From: Fluviispira sanaruensis
Lineage (GTDB): Bacteria; Bdellovibrionota_B; Oligoflexia; Silvanigrellales; Silvanigrellaceae
Length of the DNA: 64,000 nt
Assembly (NCBI RefSeq): GCF_004295685.1
Contig: NZ_AP019368.1
Location: forward strand, 800,001 to 864,000
Reading direction: 5' to 3'
A model generated the notes under the pieces. It saw only the letters and a list, made by a program, of their open reading frames with translations, searched no databases and was not told the DNA's origin. Of this stretch, positions 16,393-24,262 are shown one piece after another. Position 1 is the stretch's first letter, and each line of letters starts with the position of its first letter. Made by a program: the position numbers and the translations under genes.

Positions 16393-17730
16393 TTACTTTG
16401 TTTCAAGTAACACAGACATTCCTATTCCACCTGCAGCGCAAACTGAGACCAACGCATATTTTCCATTTTTTCTTTTAGCAATTCTTAGAGCATTGCCAAT
16501 CAAGCGTGCACCCGTGGCTCCAAATGGATGACCAATAGCAATAGCGCCACCTTGAATATTTAATTTGTCTACAGGAATATCTCCAAAAACAGGCATATCT
16601 AATTTTTCGCGGCAGAATTTTTCATTTTTCATGGCATCGAGGCAGCTCAGAACTTGTCCCGCAAATGCTTCATGAATCTCGTAAACGTCAATATCTTCTT
16701 TGCGTAGGTTATTATTTTTAAGAATTTTAGGAATGGTGTAGGCAGGACCAATCAATAATTGGTCATTTGGATCAACGCCTACAGTGATAAAATCAACAAT
16801 ATAACCAAGCACTGGAAGGTTTTTTTCTTTTACGTAATTCTCACTGGCGAGGAGAAGTCCAGCTGCTCCATCCGTCAGAGGACTTGCATTTCCTGCAGTA
16901 ATCGTACCCGTTTTACGATCAAAAACAGGTTTGAGTTTACTCATGGCTTCAATTGTGGTTTCAGGGCGGATCATATTGTCTTTATCGACAAAAATTGTTT
17001 TATCTTTTCCGCACCAGATCGGAATGATTTCGTCTTTAAGATAACCAGCTTCAGTTGCTTTTGCGGCATTTATGTGACTTTTATAAGCAAGTTCATCTTG
17101 ACGCTCACGGGAAACGTTATTTTTAACACACATTATTTCTGCATGTTCGCCCATAGTGAGTCCTGTAAACGGTTCGGCTAGGGCTGGTGGTTTAGGCAAA
17201 AACCATTTAGGGTTTACGCTGCCAATCAAGGAAAGTCGTTCCTTAAAAGATCTAGCCCTCGACATTTTGGTTAAAAAACGACGGGCTTCATCGGAAAAAG
17301 GAATGGGTACATCGGAAAGAACTTCAACACCACCAGCAAGAACCAGTTGATTTTTGCCAAGGCGAATTCTATCCGCAGCTATTTCTGCGGTCTGTAAGGA
17401 AGAATCACAGGCTTTATTCAAGGTAAATCCAGCAATTGAAGTTGGCAGTCCTGAAAATAAAACGATTTCGCGTGCAAGGTTGGCATTTTTTGTCTGCGGA
17501 ATAACCACTCCCCATATACATTCATCTACATCCGAAGCCTGAACTCCAGTCCTTGCTATCAGTTCTGTCGCAACCCTTAAGCTGAGTGATAAAGCGGTTT
17601 CATTTTCAAATACGCCAAAAGATTTCACAAAAGGAGAGCGGACGGCGCCAACGACTGCTACGCGCTCACTTTTAGCATTGGAATTCCTTTTACTATCACC
17701 ATATCTATCTTGGCTTTCGTTGTTATCCAT
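16393..17730 (-). CDS. fadI: Acetyl-CoA acyltransferase (3-ketoacyl-CoA thiolase), FadI type
   Basis: 445 aa. It cleaves 3-ketoacyl-CoA to acetyl-CoA and a shortened acyl-CoA. Thiolase landmarks are ACDSSLQT (nucleophilic Cys), EIHEAFAGQ (His), AIGHPFGATGARL (His) and VSVCAAGGIGMS (acid/base Cys). Length and the insert between VLSDVPIPF and EPFTGLTMGEHAE fit the FadI/trifunctional-beta group rather than short thiolases. First gene of a two-gene unit with fadJ. The N-terminal 20 residues are polar and variable, so the true start could be slightly downstream. Confidence 0.9.
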   Translation of the reverse strand: MDNNESQDRYGDSKRNSNAKSERVAVVGAVRSPFVKSFGVFENETALSLSLRVATELIARTGVQASDVDECIWGVVIPQTKNANLAREIVLFSGLPTSIAGFTLNKACDSSLQTAEIAADRIRLGKNQLVLAGGVEVLSDVPIPFSDEARRFLTKMSRARSFKERLSLIGSVNPKWFLPKPPALAEPFTGLTMGEHAEIMCVKNNVSRERQDELAYKSHINAAKATEAGYLKDEIIPIWCGKDKTIFVDKDNMIRPETTIEAMSKLKPVFDRKTGTITAGNASPLTDGAAGLLLASENYVKEKNLPVLGYIVDFITVGVDPNDQLLIGPAYTIPKILKNNNLRKEDIDVYEIHEAFAGQVLSCLDAMKNEKFCREKLDMPVFGDIPVDKLNIQGGAIAIGHPFGATGARLIGNALRIAKRKNGKYALVSVCAAGGIGMSVLLETK

Positions 17731-18181
17731 TTTATCCTCACTGAGTTGTTAAAAGTATAAATCCACTCTTTTTATGGGTGTACAGTATCAGAAAACTTTC
17801 AGAGCCCCAAATTTTTAAGAATTTGCGTAGGAAAAATTTTATTTTGCATATGCAAAAGTGAAAGCTATTGATATCTAGAAGTTATTAGATATAAAAAAGT
17901 AATTATATTTTAAAAAAAAATTTTGTTTTATTAAAGAGAAGAATAATAAAAAAGGCTTAAGTACCTAAAGAATAAAAGCTCAATTATGAGTTGGGCATAT
18001 GGAATTAAGTTGATACAAACTTTTAATTAAATAAAAAAATTTAAATATTTTTGAATTTTCAAAACAAATTTCATAAATTTTTTATAATATAAAAAATTAA
18101 ACAATATAGCCTAATATTTTAAATTGCAATAAACCTTCATTTTTAATTAAGAGGAGTTCAACAATGGTTCTATGATCAAGA
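17731..18181. other. Gene-free AT-rich intergenic stretch
   Basis: About 450 bp upstream of fadI and before the transposase remains. Homopolymeric A/T runs dominate and there is no open frame of note. The fadI promoter is expected at its left end but I see no clear hexamers, and no convincing fatty-acid regulator palindrome. Confidence 0.5.
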
Positions 18182-18582
18182 CGTACAAAGAAAGTAATTA
18201 GAAGAAACTTAGTTCAGTTCACTATTTCTGGTCTTACAAAATCTCAATTTTGTAAGAAACATAATTTATCAATGTCTTAAAAATAAAGATGGTGTTCAGA
18301 CGCATTCGAAATTCATTATTTTAATGATGAAAAAGTTTATGTTGCCTATTCTTAAGACTGTAAGGACTGAGAAGTTATTAGTTACGTTGCGTCTAAGGAG
18401 CCGTTATTAGGAAAATCTATTGACGAATCAATGACTCGCTCCGTGGAAAAAGTTTTAAAAGTTACAAAGCTAAGCGATAAATAGAGTGACTCAGAGATTG
18501 ATGATCGATTTATAGAGATAAATCAGTTCAAAATATAGCAAGAACTCTTGGACTAAAGATTTGCTATACTTCTCCATATTAA
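18182..18582 (+). mobile_element. Degenerate insertion-sequence remnant (IS2-type, IS3 family)
   Basis: Three broken coding fragments on the plus strand. At 18182-18280 a frame reads FTISGLTKSQFCKKHNLSMS, like the short helix-turn-helix accessory proteins of IS66-type or IS3-type elements. At about 18287-18483 a frame reads RWCSDAFEIHYFNDEKVY, then a D-C-K-D segment and an SMTRSVEKVL helix, interrupted by two stops. This matches the catalytic core of IS2-type transposases (RWCSDGFE..., LDCCDRE). At about 18510-18582 a frame reads SVQNIARTLGLKICYTSPY, matching the segment after the second catalytic Asp. No terminal repeats are visible and the element is certainly dead. Confidence 0.7.
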
Positions 18583-18934
18583 TATGTGAATGCATATATT
18601 TTATAGCTAATAAAGAGCGAATAGCATTAGGATTTGATAAGAGTTATAAAGATTGAATTTTAAGAATAAATATATTTGACAATTATCTTCTCTTTGGTAT
18701 GTATACTGATTTCTCTATAAATAGTTAAGAAAATATTTTAATAATACATCAAACAAGTAGATATTTAAGTCTATACGACTATGATGAAATAGTATTTTGT
18801 GAAATGCTGATATAATGCCAACGGTTCTGACACAGGGCTGAGAATATATATATAACAACTTCTTGCATTAGTAACCCGCTTGATACATTATTTATGTTTA
18901 ATGTGTGGTTTGGTTTCTTTTTAAGGAGATTTTC
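18583..18934 (+). promoter_or_regulatory. Upstream region of the OB-fold gene, with a candidate promoter
   Basis: Contains TTGACA (18676-18681), a 16-bp spacer and TATGTA (18698-18703) in plus orientation. If used, the start near 18711 would leave an unusually long leader of about 225 nt before the ATG at 18935. The leader has a GGGCTGAGA and an ACCCGCTTGATAC piece but no complete riboswitch that I can build. Confidence 0.35.
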
Positions 18935-19309
18935 ATGTCTATATTTAAGTATTCTCTTGTTTTTGGAGCATTTTTCATAACTTTAGGAGCTCAGGCAGAG
19001 TTTGTCAGTTCAAAAAAGTCTGATAGTGAAATGACAATTAAAGCAGCACTTGAATTAAAAGATAAAGAACCTGTTGTGGTTGTTGGCAAGATTACCAAAG
19101 AAATTAGAAGTGAAAAATTTTTAGTTGTCGATTCAACCGGTGAAATTTGTGTTGATATCGATAAAAAAATAATGCCAACTGAAAAGTTTGATGAAACAAT
19201 CAATATTAAAATTTCAGGAGAAATTGATAAAGATTTTAAATTAAATGGGGATCAGTGTGATAAATTTAAAATCGATGCAAAATCGGTAGAAATTGTAAAA
19301 AGTAAATAA
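18935..19309 (+). CDS. YgiW/YdeI-family periplasmic OB-fold (BOF) protein
   Basis: 124 aa from the ATG at 18935, chosen because AAGGAG lies 6 nt before it; an upstream ATG at 18905 has no such site. Residues 1-21 are a Sec signal ending AQA. The rest is one small OB fold typical of the bacterial BOF family: MTIKAALELKDKEPVVVVGKIT, EKFLVVDSTGEICVDID, INIKISGEIDKDF, DAKSVEIVK. Family members YgiW and YdeI of enterics are periplasmic stress-tolerance proteins (peroxide, cationic peptides, metals). It stands alone between the IS remnant and yebC. Confidence 0.8.
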   Translation: MSIFKYSLVFGAFFITLGAQAEFVSSKKSDSEMTIKAALELKDKEPVVVVGKITKEIRSEKFLVVDSTGEICVDIDKKIMPTEKFDETINIKISGEIDKDFKLNGDQCDKFKIDAKSVEIVKSK

Positions 19310-19451
19310 TTAATTTTTATGTAAAGCGTATTTTACTAACTTATCTTTGCATTCCGTTAGCAAAATGGTAGTCCGATGAAAGGTGCATTTTCTTACGGAA
19401 TTTTTGCATTTATATTTAATTGAATCTTCTAACTATTTTAAAGGAATTTGT

Positions 19452-20165
19452 ATGGGTCGTCATAATACAATTGCAGGTCGAATGGCATCGAGTGCTGCTG
19501 CGAAAGGGCGTCTTTTTACGAAGCTGGCACGTGAAATAATGGTCAGTGCACGTGGAGGGAGTGATATAAATAGCAACTCAGCATTGAGAGCTGCAGTGAA
19601 TAAAGCTCGTGATAACAGCATGCCAAAAGATAATATTGAAAGAGCCATAAAAAAAGGCGCTGGTGAAATGAAAGGAATGTCTTTCGAAGAGATTACTTAC
19701 GAAGGATATGGCCCAAACGGCTCAGCAATTATGGTGGAAGTTTTGACCGACAATCGCAATCGTACACATCCTGAGTTGCGTCGTATTTTTCAAAAGAATG
19801 CTGGGAACATGGGCGAAATGGGTGTTGTTGCTTGGATTTTCAAGAAACGTGGAGTTTTTGTCATTGATTTGGAAAAAGTGAATGAAGAAAAAATAATGGA
19901 AATAGCTCTTGATGCAGGCGCTGAAGATATTATAACAGAAGATAACTACACAACTGTCTATACAGAGGTTGTAGATTTTGCTGCTGTGCGAGAAGCTTTG
20001 ATTGCTGCGGAAATTCCGTTCGAAAAAGCCGGATTAGAATTAATTCCCGAAAATCATGTTACTTTAACTGGTGATAATGCGAAAGCAGCACTTGAGCTCG
20101 TTGAAAAATTAGAAGAACACGATGATGTTCAAAATGTTTACCATAACTTTGCGATTGAGGATTAA
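19452..20165 (+). CDS. yebC: YebC/PmpR-family transcription or translation factor
   Basis: 237 aa from ATG 19452, which is preceded by AAAGGAA and begins with the family start MGRHNTIAGRMASSAAAKGRLFTKLAREI. The frame extends 23 codons upstream but those residues are not family-like. Conserved segments are GGSDINSNSALRAAVNKAR, MPKDNIERAIKKG, YEGYGPNGSAIMVEVLTDNRNRT and the acidic C-terminus HDDVQNVYHNF. The family is conserved across bacteria; described roles include DNA-binding regulation and help with ribosome stalling at proline-rich stretches. It is 21 bp upstream of the peptidase gene. Confidence 0.93.
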   Translation: MGRHNTIAGRMASSAAAKGRLFTKLAREIMVSARGGSDINSNSALRAAVNKARDNSMPKDNIERAIKKGAGEMKGMSFEEITYEGYGPNGSAIMVEVLTDNRNRTHPELRRIFQKNAGNMGEMGVVAWIFKKRGVFVIDLEKVNEEKIMEIALDAGAEDIITEDNYTTVYTEVVDFAAVREALIAAEIPFEKAGLELIPENHVTLTGDNAKAALELVEKLEEHDDVQNVYHNFAIED

Positions 20166-20186
20166 CATATATTAAAGGAGATTATT

Positions 20187-21914
20187 ATGTCGCAGTATCT
20201 TTTTCCTGATAAATATTTAAACTATAAGGATATGATGAGTGACATAAATCTCCTCTGCAATCACTTCCCCAAAAAATGTGAAGTAGAGAAAATAGAAATA
20301 GCAAAAACAATTGAAGGTCGAGCAATAATTGCTATTCGTGTATTTCCAAAAGGTAAGCAGGTTGATCAACCCACATTGTGGATGGATGCCAATATGCATT
20401 CTATAGAATTAATAGGGACAAATACTGTTCTTGCCCATATAGAATTTTTAAAAACAAAATTAGTTGGAAATGAAAAAAAATATTTTGATATAAATTATGT
20501 TTTTGTTCCTCGTATTTGTCCTGATGGAGCAGAAGTTTATTTTATCGATAGTAAAGTTAATCGAAGCAATGCACGAGACTCTCGTTCGCAAAAAGAATTG
20601 GGCTCTGTGTGGCAAAGAGAATGCTTGTTAGAAAAAGATGAAAGAAAAATAGAGATAGAATTATTTAAAAATAAAAAGCGCATAGGTTTTATGCGGAAAA
20701 AAAGTGAAGCTGGTATTTGGACTTGCGATGAAATGTATCCGGAATTAATGCGGCGAAGAGAATTAGGAGATGAAGGACCTTTCTTTGATATATATCCAGA
20801 AGGTAATATTTTAAATTTCGATGGAATAAATATTCCCTCGAGTTTTTCTGTTTCAGAGAATGAAATAGATCTCAATCGTAATTTTCCTACAGATTGGGCA
20901 GCACATATTATAGAAAATAAAAGCGGTAAAATGCCTCTATCAGAAATAGAAAGTCGCGCAATTGCCGACTTTGCAACGAAAATTCCTAATATATATTTTT
21001 GGTTGAATTATCATACATTTGGAGGGGTCTTTATCAGACCGCCCGGGCGTTTTTCTGACGAAGAAATGAATATTTTTGATCGGAGTATTTATCACTCTAT
21101 TGATACAAAACTCGAAGAAATAACAAAATATCCTGCTGTCTCTGGATTTCAAGAATTTACTTATATTCCAGGCAAGCCTTTACGAGGAGCATTGACGGAA
21201 TATGCCTATAATGCTTTAGGTGCTTTCAGTTATGTCTGTGAGCTTTGGGATCTCCCTGTTCGTTTAGGCAGACAGGAAAGACCCTTTATCAAGCGCTACG
21301 AAAATTGGTCAAAGAAAGAGTGGCGTCAGTTTTATGAATTTGACCGTAGTGAAAACAATTCATTGATTTTTGGTCATCCTTGGAAAGCATATCAACATCC
21401 ACAATTAGGTGAAATGGAAATATCAGAATTCCCGGTGCAAATTGGGATTCATAATCCACCGCAAAAATTAATTTCTGAAGTTATTCAAAATCAAGTAAAG
21501 TTGTTACCTTTGCTTGTTGATTTAGCACCCAAACTAAAAATAGAAGTTAAAATCGAAAATACCGAAGATAAAAATTTAAAATATGCTTTATTAACTATTC
21601 AAAACAATGGTTTTTTACCGACTTTTATATCTGAAGAAAGAAACAAAGCTCAAGGTAGTAAAAAAATATTAGTAGAAGTTATTGAAGTAAAAAATGGAAA
21701 ACTCATTGGTGAAAGTGTTTATCACTTAAATGAATTATATGGTTATGCACGAATTAATAATGGCTGGCTTGACAGCGCCGATTCTGGAACAAGCAAACAA
21801 ACTTTGCAAATATTAAGAATTCCATTTATTGCTGATAAACATAATTTGGGTGTTGTGTTTAAAGTGAGTTTTGCTTGTATCGGAGAGTATTTTATCACTT
21901 TGGGAGAGGTTTAG
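20187..21914 (+). CDS. M14-family zinc carboxypeptidase
   Basis: 575 aa. Catalytic landmarks: zinc ligands His71 and Glu74 in NMHSIEL, the substrate-binding DLNRNFPTDW, third ligand His in NYHTFGGV, and the general base Glu in YVCELWDLP. The catalytic domain covers roughly residues 10-400. The last 150 residues are beta-rich (KIEVKIENTEDKNLKYALLTIQNNG), like a CARDB-type accessory domain. No signal peptide, so it is apparently cytoplasmic. M14 enzymes remove C-terminal residues from peptides; the substrate is unknown. GGAG precedes the ATG. Its 3' end overlaps the convergent MshEN gene by 20 bp. Confidence 0.85.
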   Translation: MSQYLFPDKYLNYKDMMSDINLLCNHFPKKCEVEKIEIAKTIEGRAIIAIRVFPKGKQVDQPTLWMDANMHSIELIGTNTVLAHIEFLKTKLVGNEKKYFDINYVFVPRICPDGAEVYFIDSKVNRSNARDSRSQKELGSVWQRECLLEKDERKIEIELFKNKKRIGFMRKKSEAGIWTCDEMYPELMRRRELGDEGPFFDIYPEGNILNFDGINIPSSFSVSENEIDLNRNFPTDWAAHIIENKSGKMPLSEIESRAIADFATKIPNIYFWLNYHTFGGVFIRPPGRFSDEEMNIFDRSIYHSIDTKLEEITKYPAVSGFQEFTYIPGKPLRGALTEYAYNALGAFSYVCELWDLPVRLGRQERPFIKRYENWSKKEWRQFYEFDRSENNSLIFGHPWKAYQHPQLGEMEISEFPVQIGIHNPPQKLISEVIQNQVKLLPLLVDLAPKLKIEVKIENTEDKNLKYALLTIQNNGFLPTFISEERNKAQGSKKILVEVIEVKNGKLIGESVYHLNELYGYARINNGWLDSADSGTSKQTLQILRIPFIADKHNLGVVFKVSFACIGEYFITLGEV

Positions 21915-22371
21915 AATCTTGTTCTTTGTCTTCATCTTCAAGCCATTCATGTAAACCATGTTTGCGTAAGGCATCTATAATAGCTGAGCGTTCGGTTACT
22001 ATCATCTCTCTTTCGCAGAATTTATTGTCTAAATATCCTCTGTGATCGTCGTATGGATTACAAATAGCCAAGCGGTATTCTGATAAAGGTGCCGCACCGA
22101 CACTCATTAAATCATCAAAATTTTCTAAGCTCACTTCAGAAAAATCATATTTAAGTTGATGGCTTGGTATATAAGGGAGATTGTGTGAGCGAGCTAAGCA
22201 GCGTGCAAGAGACGATTCGTCAACATAATTCAAATCTAGCAGGGCATCCGCAACTGAAAGTTTCCAAGATTCAGCATACTTTGTTACGATTATCCAATCA
22301 ACGCGATCAATTCTAATTTCATTGGAAAGAGCTTCGAATAAATGCGGTAAAATAAAAGATGTCGTTGTCAT
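21895..22371 (-). CDS. Stand-alone MshEN/T2SSE N-terminal domain protein
   Basis: 158 aa from ATG 22371; a TTG at 22386, overlapping the stop of the upstream gene, is an alternative. It resembles the N-terminal domain of type II secretion/pilus ATPases (MshEN, PF05157): helix ADALLDLNYVDESSLARCLARSHNLPYI, then a linker and APLSEYRLAICNPYDD. No ATPase domain follows. MshEN domains bind c-di-GMP through a two-part RLGxx(L)-type motif, which is not clear here. The acidic tail (EDEDKEQD) is variable. Operon with the TPR lipoprotein upstream. Role unknown, possibly regulatory. Confidence 0.6.
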   Translation of the reverse strand: MTTTSFILPHLFEALSNEIRIDRVDWIIVTKYAESWKLSVADALLDLNYVDESSLARCLARSHNLPYIPSHQLKYDFSEVSLENFDDLMSVGAAPLSEYRLAICNPYDDHRGYLDNKFCEREMIVTERSAIIDALRKHGLHEWLEDEDKEQDSKPLPK

Positions 22372-22382
22372 GAAAATTCCGT

Positions 22383-24248
22383 TCAATCATTTTCTGGGTC
22401 AATATCAATGGCTTTTTTAGCTTCCAGTATCTTGCTACCGATACTTTGCTGAATACGGGAAAGCTCAGGATCGGACTCAAGTTGATAAGGAAGCATATCT
22501 TCTAAAATTTTGCTAGTACTTTCGAAGGTTCTAAGTGAGTCTTCAAAATATTTTAATTTTAATTGTGCTGAAGCTAAATGATACAAAATTACGGGTTCAT
22601 CTGGTTCTATCTTAATTGCTTCTGTTATGTATTTAAAGGCATTCTTATAATCATTTTTTTGATAATAGAGCCATCCCAGTGAATCCAAATAAAAACCATT
22701 TTTTGGATTCAATGCCACTGCTTTTAATAAAACTTTTTTGGCGAGTTCAAGTTTTTTATTATTTTCTACCAAAGAATATCCGAGAAAATTGAGTCCATCT
22801 GCATATTTTGGCCAACGAGAAACAATTTGTTCAGCAAATTTAATAGAAGAATCATCGGATTTTAAATATTTTAGATACTCAGCTTTTTTCAAATAAAGTT
22901 CCTTTGCATCAGAATGAGTTGCAATGGATTTATTAAGTATTTCAATAGCATCGTTATATTTATTAAAATAGGCTAGTATTGAAGATTTAAAAAGAGTGTC
23001 CTCAACTATATTCTTTTCTGAAAGAGTAAATTTATAAATTTGTTGTTCAGCAAGTACTTTTTGATTCGTATTGATATAAATAATAATTTTTTCTTTTTGT
23101 GCATCAGTATAATATTCGTTGTCTTCTTTTATTTCATTTAAATACATGAGAGCTACATCAAATTTTCGAACTTTTTCATTACAAATTGCAAGATAATATT
23201 TAATTGATGAGTTTTCAAAATTTATTTTAAGCAGTTCATATAACCTTCTCTCAGACTCCTCATAATCTCTATTTATAAGCATGATCTTCGCTATTTGAAA
23301 TGTGAACTCAGGTGGAAAAGGTATTTGATCATCTGAACTAGATTCAAGCTTAAGAAGTATAGATAGTGCTTCTTGCGTTTTATTCTGAAAAAGTAAAATA
23401 TTAATGTAGTTCTGTGCATTCAGGTTATTATCTATTTCTTTATCGAAAGCGAGTTTAAAATATTTTTCTGCTTCACGATAGTTCTTTAAACTTTGATTAA
23501 TTTTTCCTAAGAATATAAATGTTTCAATAACATCTTGATCTACAGAATAAGCTTTTTTAGCATAATAAAGTGCTTTTTGGTAATTTTTTTCTTGATAATA
23601 GTTCTTAGCTAAAGTTAATAATACATTACTTGATCGCGGGTTCTTAGTTAAATATGATTCTAAAACTTTTTTTGCATTTGTTTTAGAGTATGAGGAATAA
23701 AAAATAACGATAGCTTCGTCTTTAGGAAATTTTTTAAATGCTTTTTCTAAAGTTTTAACGAGAGATCCATTGTTATTTTGCATTTGATAAACGCTGGCAA
23801 GAGCTAACATTGGTTCTGAATATTTCGGATATAGAATTGTCAAGCGGTTTGCTATTTCTTGTGCATCATTGAGTTTTTTGAGTTGAGCTTTTACATTTAT
23901 TAAATTTAAGCCAGCAGCTAAGCTTTGTGAATATTGAAAGCAGACTTCAAAAAGTTTTTCTGCACTTTCAAATTGACCTTTCTCTTCTAAGTTTTTTGAG
24001 AGAAGAAATGCTTCATTTGCTTGAGATTCAGATAAATGTCCTGTTGCGGCATCATGTAATATTTTATCTAAACGAATTTGTGCATATTGTGGTACATTTG
24101 CACGAAGAGAGGTAATATTTGTTTCATCATTATTTAATTTTGTTTCACGTGAATTTTTTAATGATTGACATGCAGATATAAAAATTAATATTGTAACAGC
24201 GGAAACATATTTAAACTTCAAACTTGAATTCCTTATCAAGCAATACAT
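22383..24248 (-). CDS. Tetratricopeptide-repeat lipoprotein
   Basis: 621 aa. A signal with lipobox ISAC gives Cys27 as the lipidated residue, so it is membrane-anchored. The rest is TPR/Sel1-like helical repeats, for example GQFESAEKLFEVCFQYSQS, KNYQKALYYAKKAYSVDQD, NYREAEKYFKLAFDKE, and a C-terminal set with GFYLDSLGWLYYQKND and LASAQLKL. These arrays are protein-protein scaffolds; such lipoproteins often serve secretion, motility or cell-wall complexes, but no partner is evident. It lies 14 bp after the LdcA-Mpl gene and directly before the MshEN gene, suggesting one transcript. Confidence 0.8.
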   Translation of the reverse strand: MYCLIRNSSLKFKYVSAVTILIFISACQSLKNSRETKLNNDETNITSLRANVPQYAQIRLDKILHDAATGHLSESQANEAFLLSKNLEEKGQFESAEKLFEVCFQYSQSLAAGLNLINVKAQLKKLNDAQEIANRLTILYPKYSEPMLALASVYQMQNNNGSLVKTLEKAFKKFPKDEAIVIFYSSYSKTNAKKVLESYLTKNPRSSNVLLTLAKNYYQEKNYQKALYYAKKAYSVDQDVIETFIFLGKINQSLKNYREAEKYFKLAFDKEIDNNLNAQNYINILLFQNKTQEALSILLKLESSSDDQIPFPPEFTFQIAKIMLINRDYEESERRLYELLKINFENSSIKYYLAICNEKVRKFDVALMYLNEIKEDNEYYTDAQKEKIIIYINTNQKVLAEQQIYKFTLSEKNIVEDTLFKSSILAYFNKYNDAIEILNKSIATHSDAKELYLKKAEYLKYLKSDDSSIKFAEQIVSRWPKYADGLNFLGYSLVENNKKLELAKKVLLKAVALNPKNGFYLDSLGWLYYQKNDYKNAFKYITEAIKIEPDEPVILYHLASAQLKLKYFEDSLRTFESTSKILEDMLPYQLESDPELSRIQQSIGSKILEAKKAIDIDPEND

Positions 24249-24262
24249 TTTGTTCCCATTGG

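Noticed and set aside
18829-18905. TPP-riboswitch-like pieces (GGGCTGAGA, then ACCCGCTTGATAC)
   Set aside because: The GGGGTGC 5' element and the GCGTAGGGA closing strand are missing, spacing is wrong, and the downstream gene has no thiamine link.
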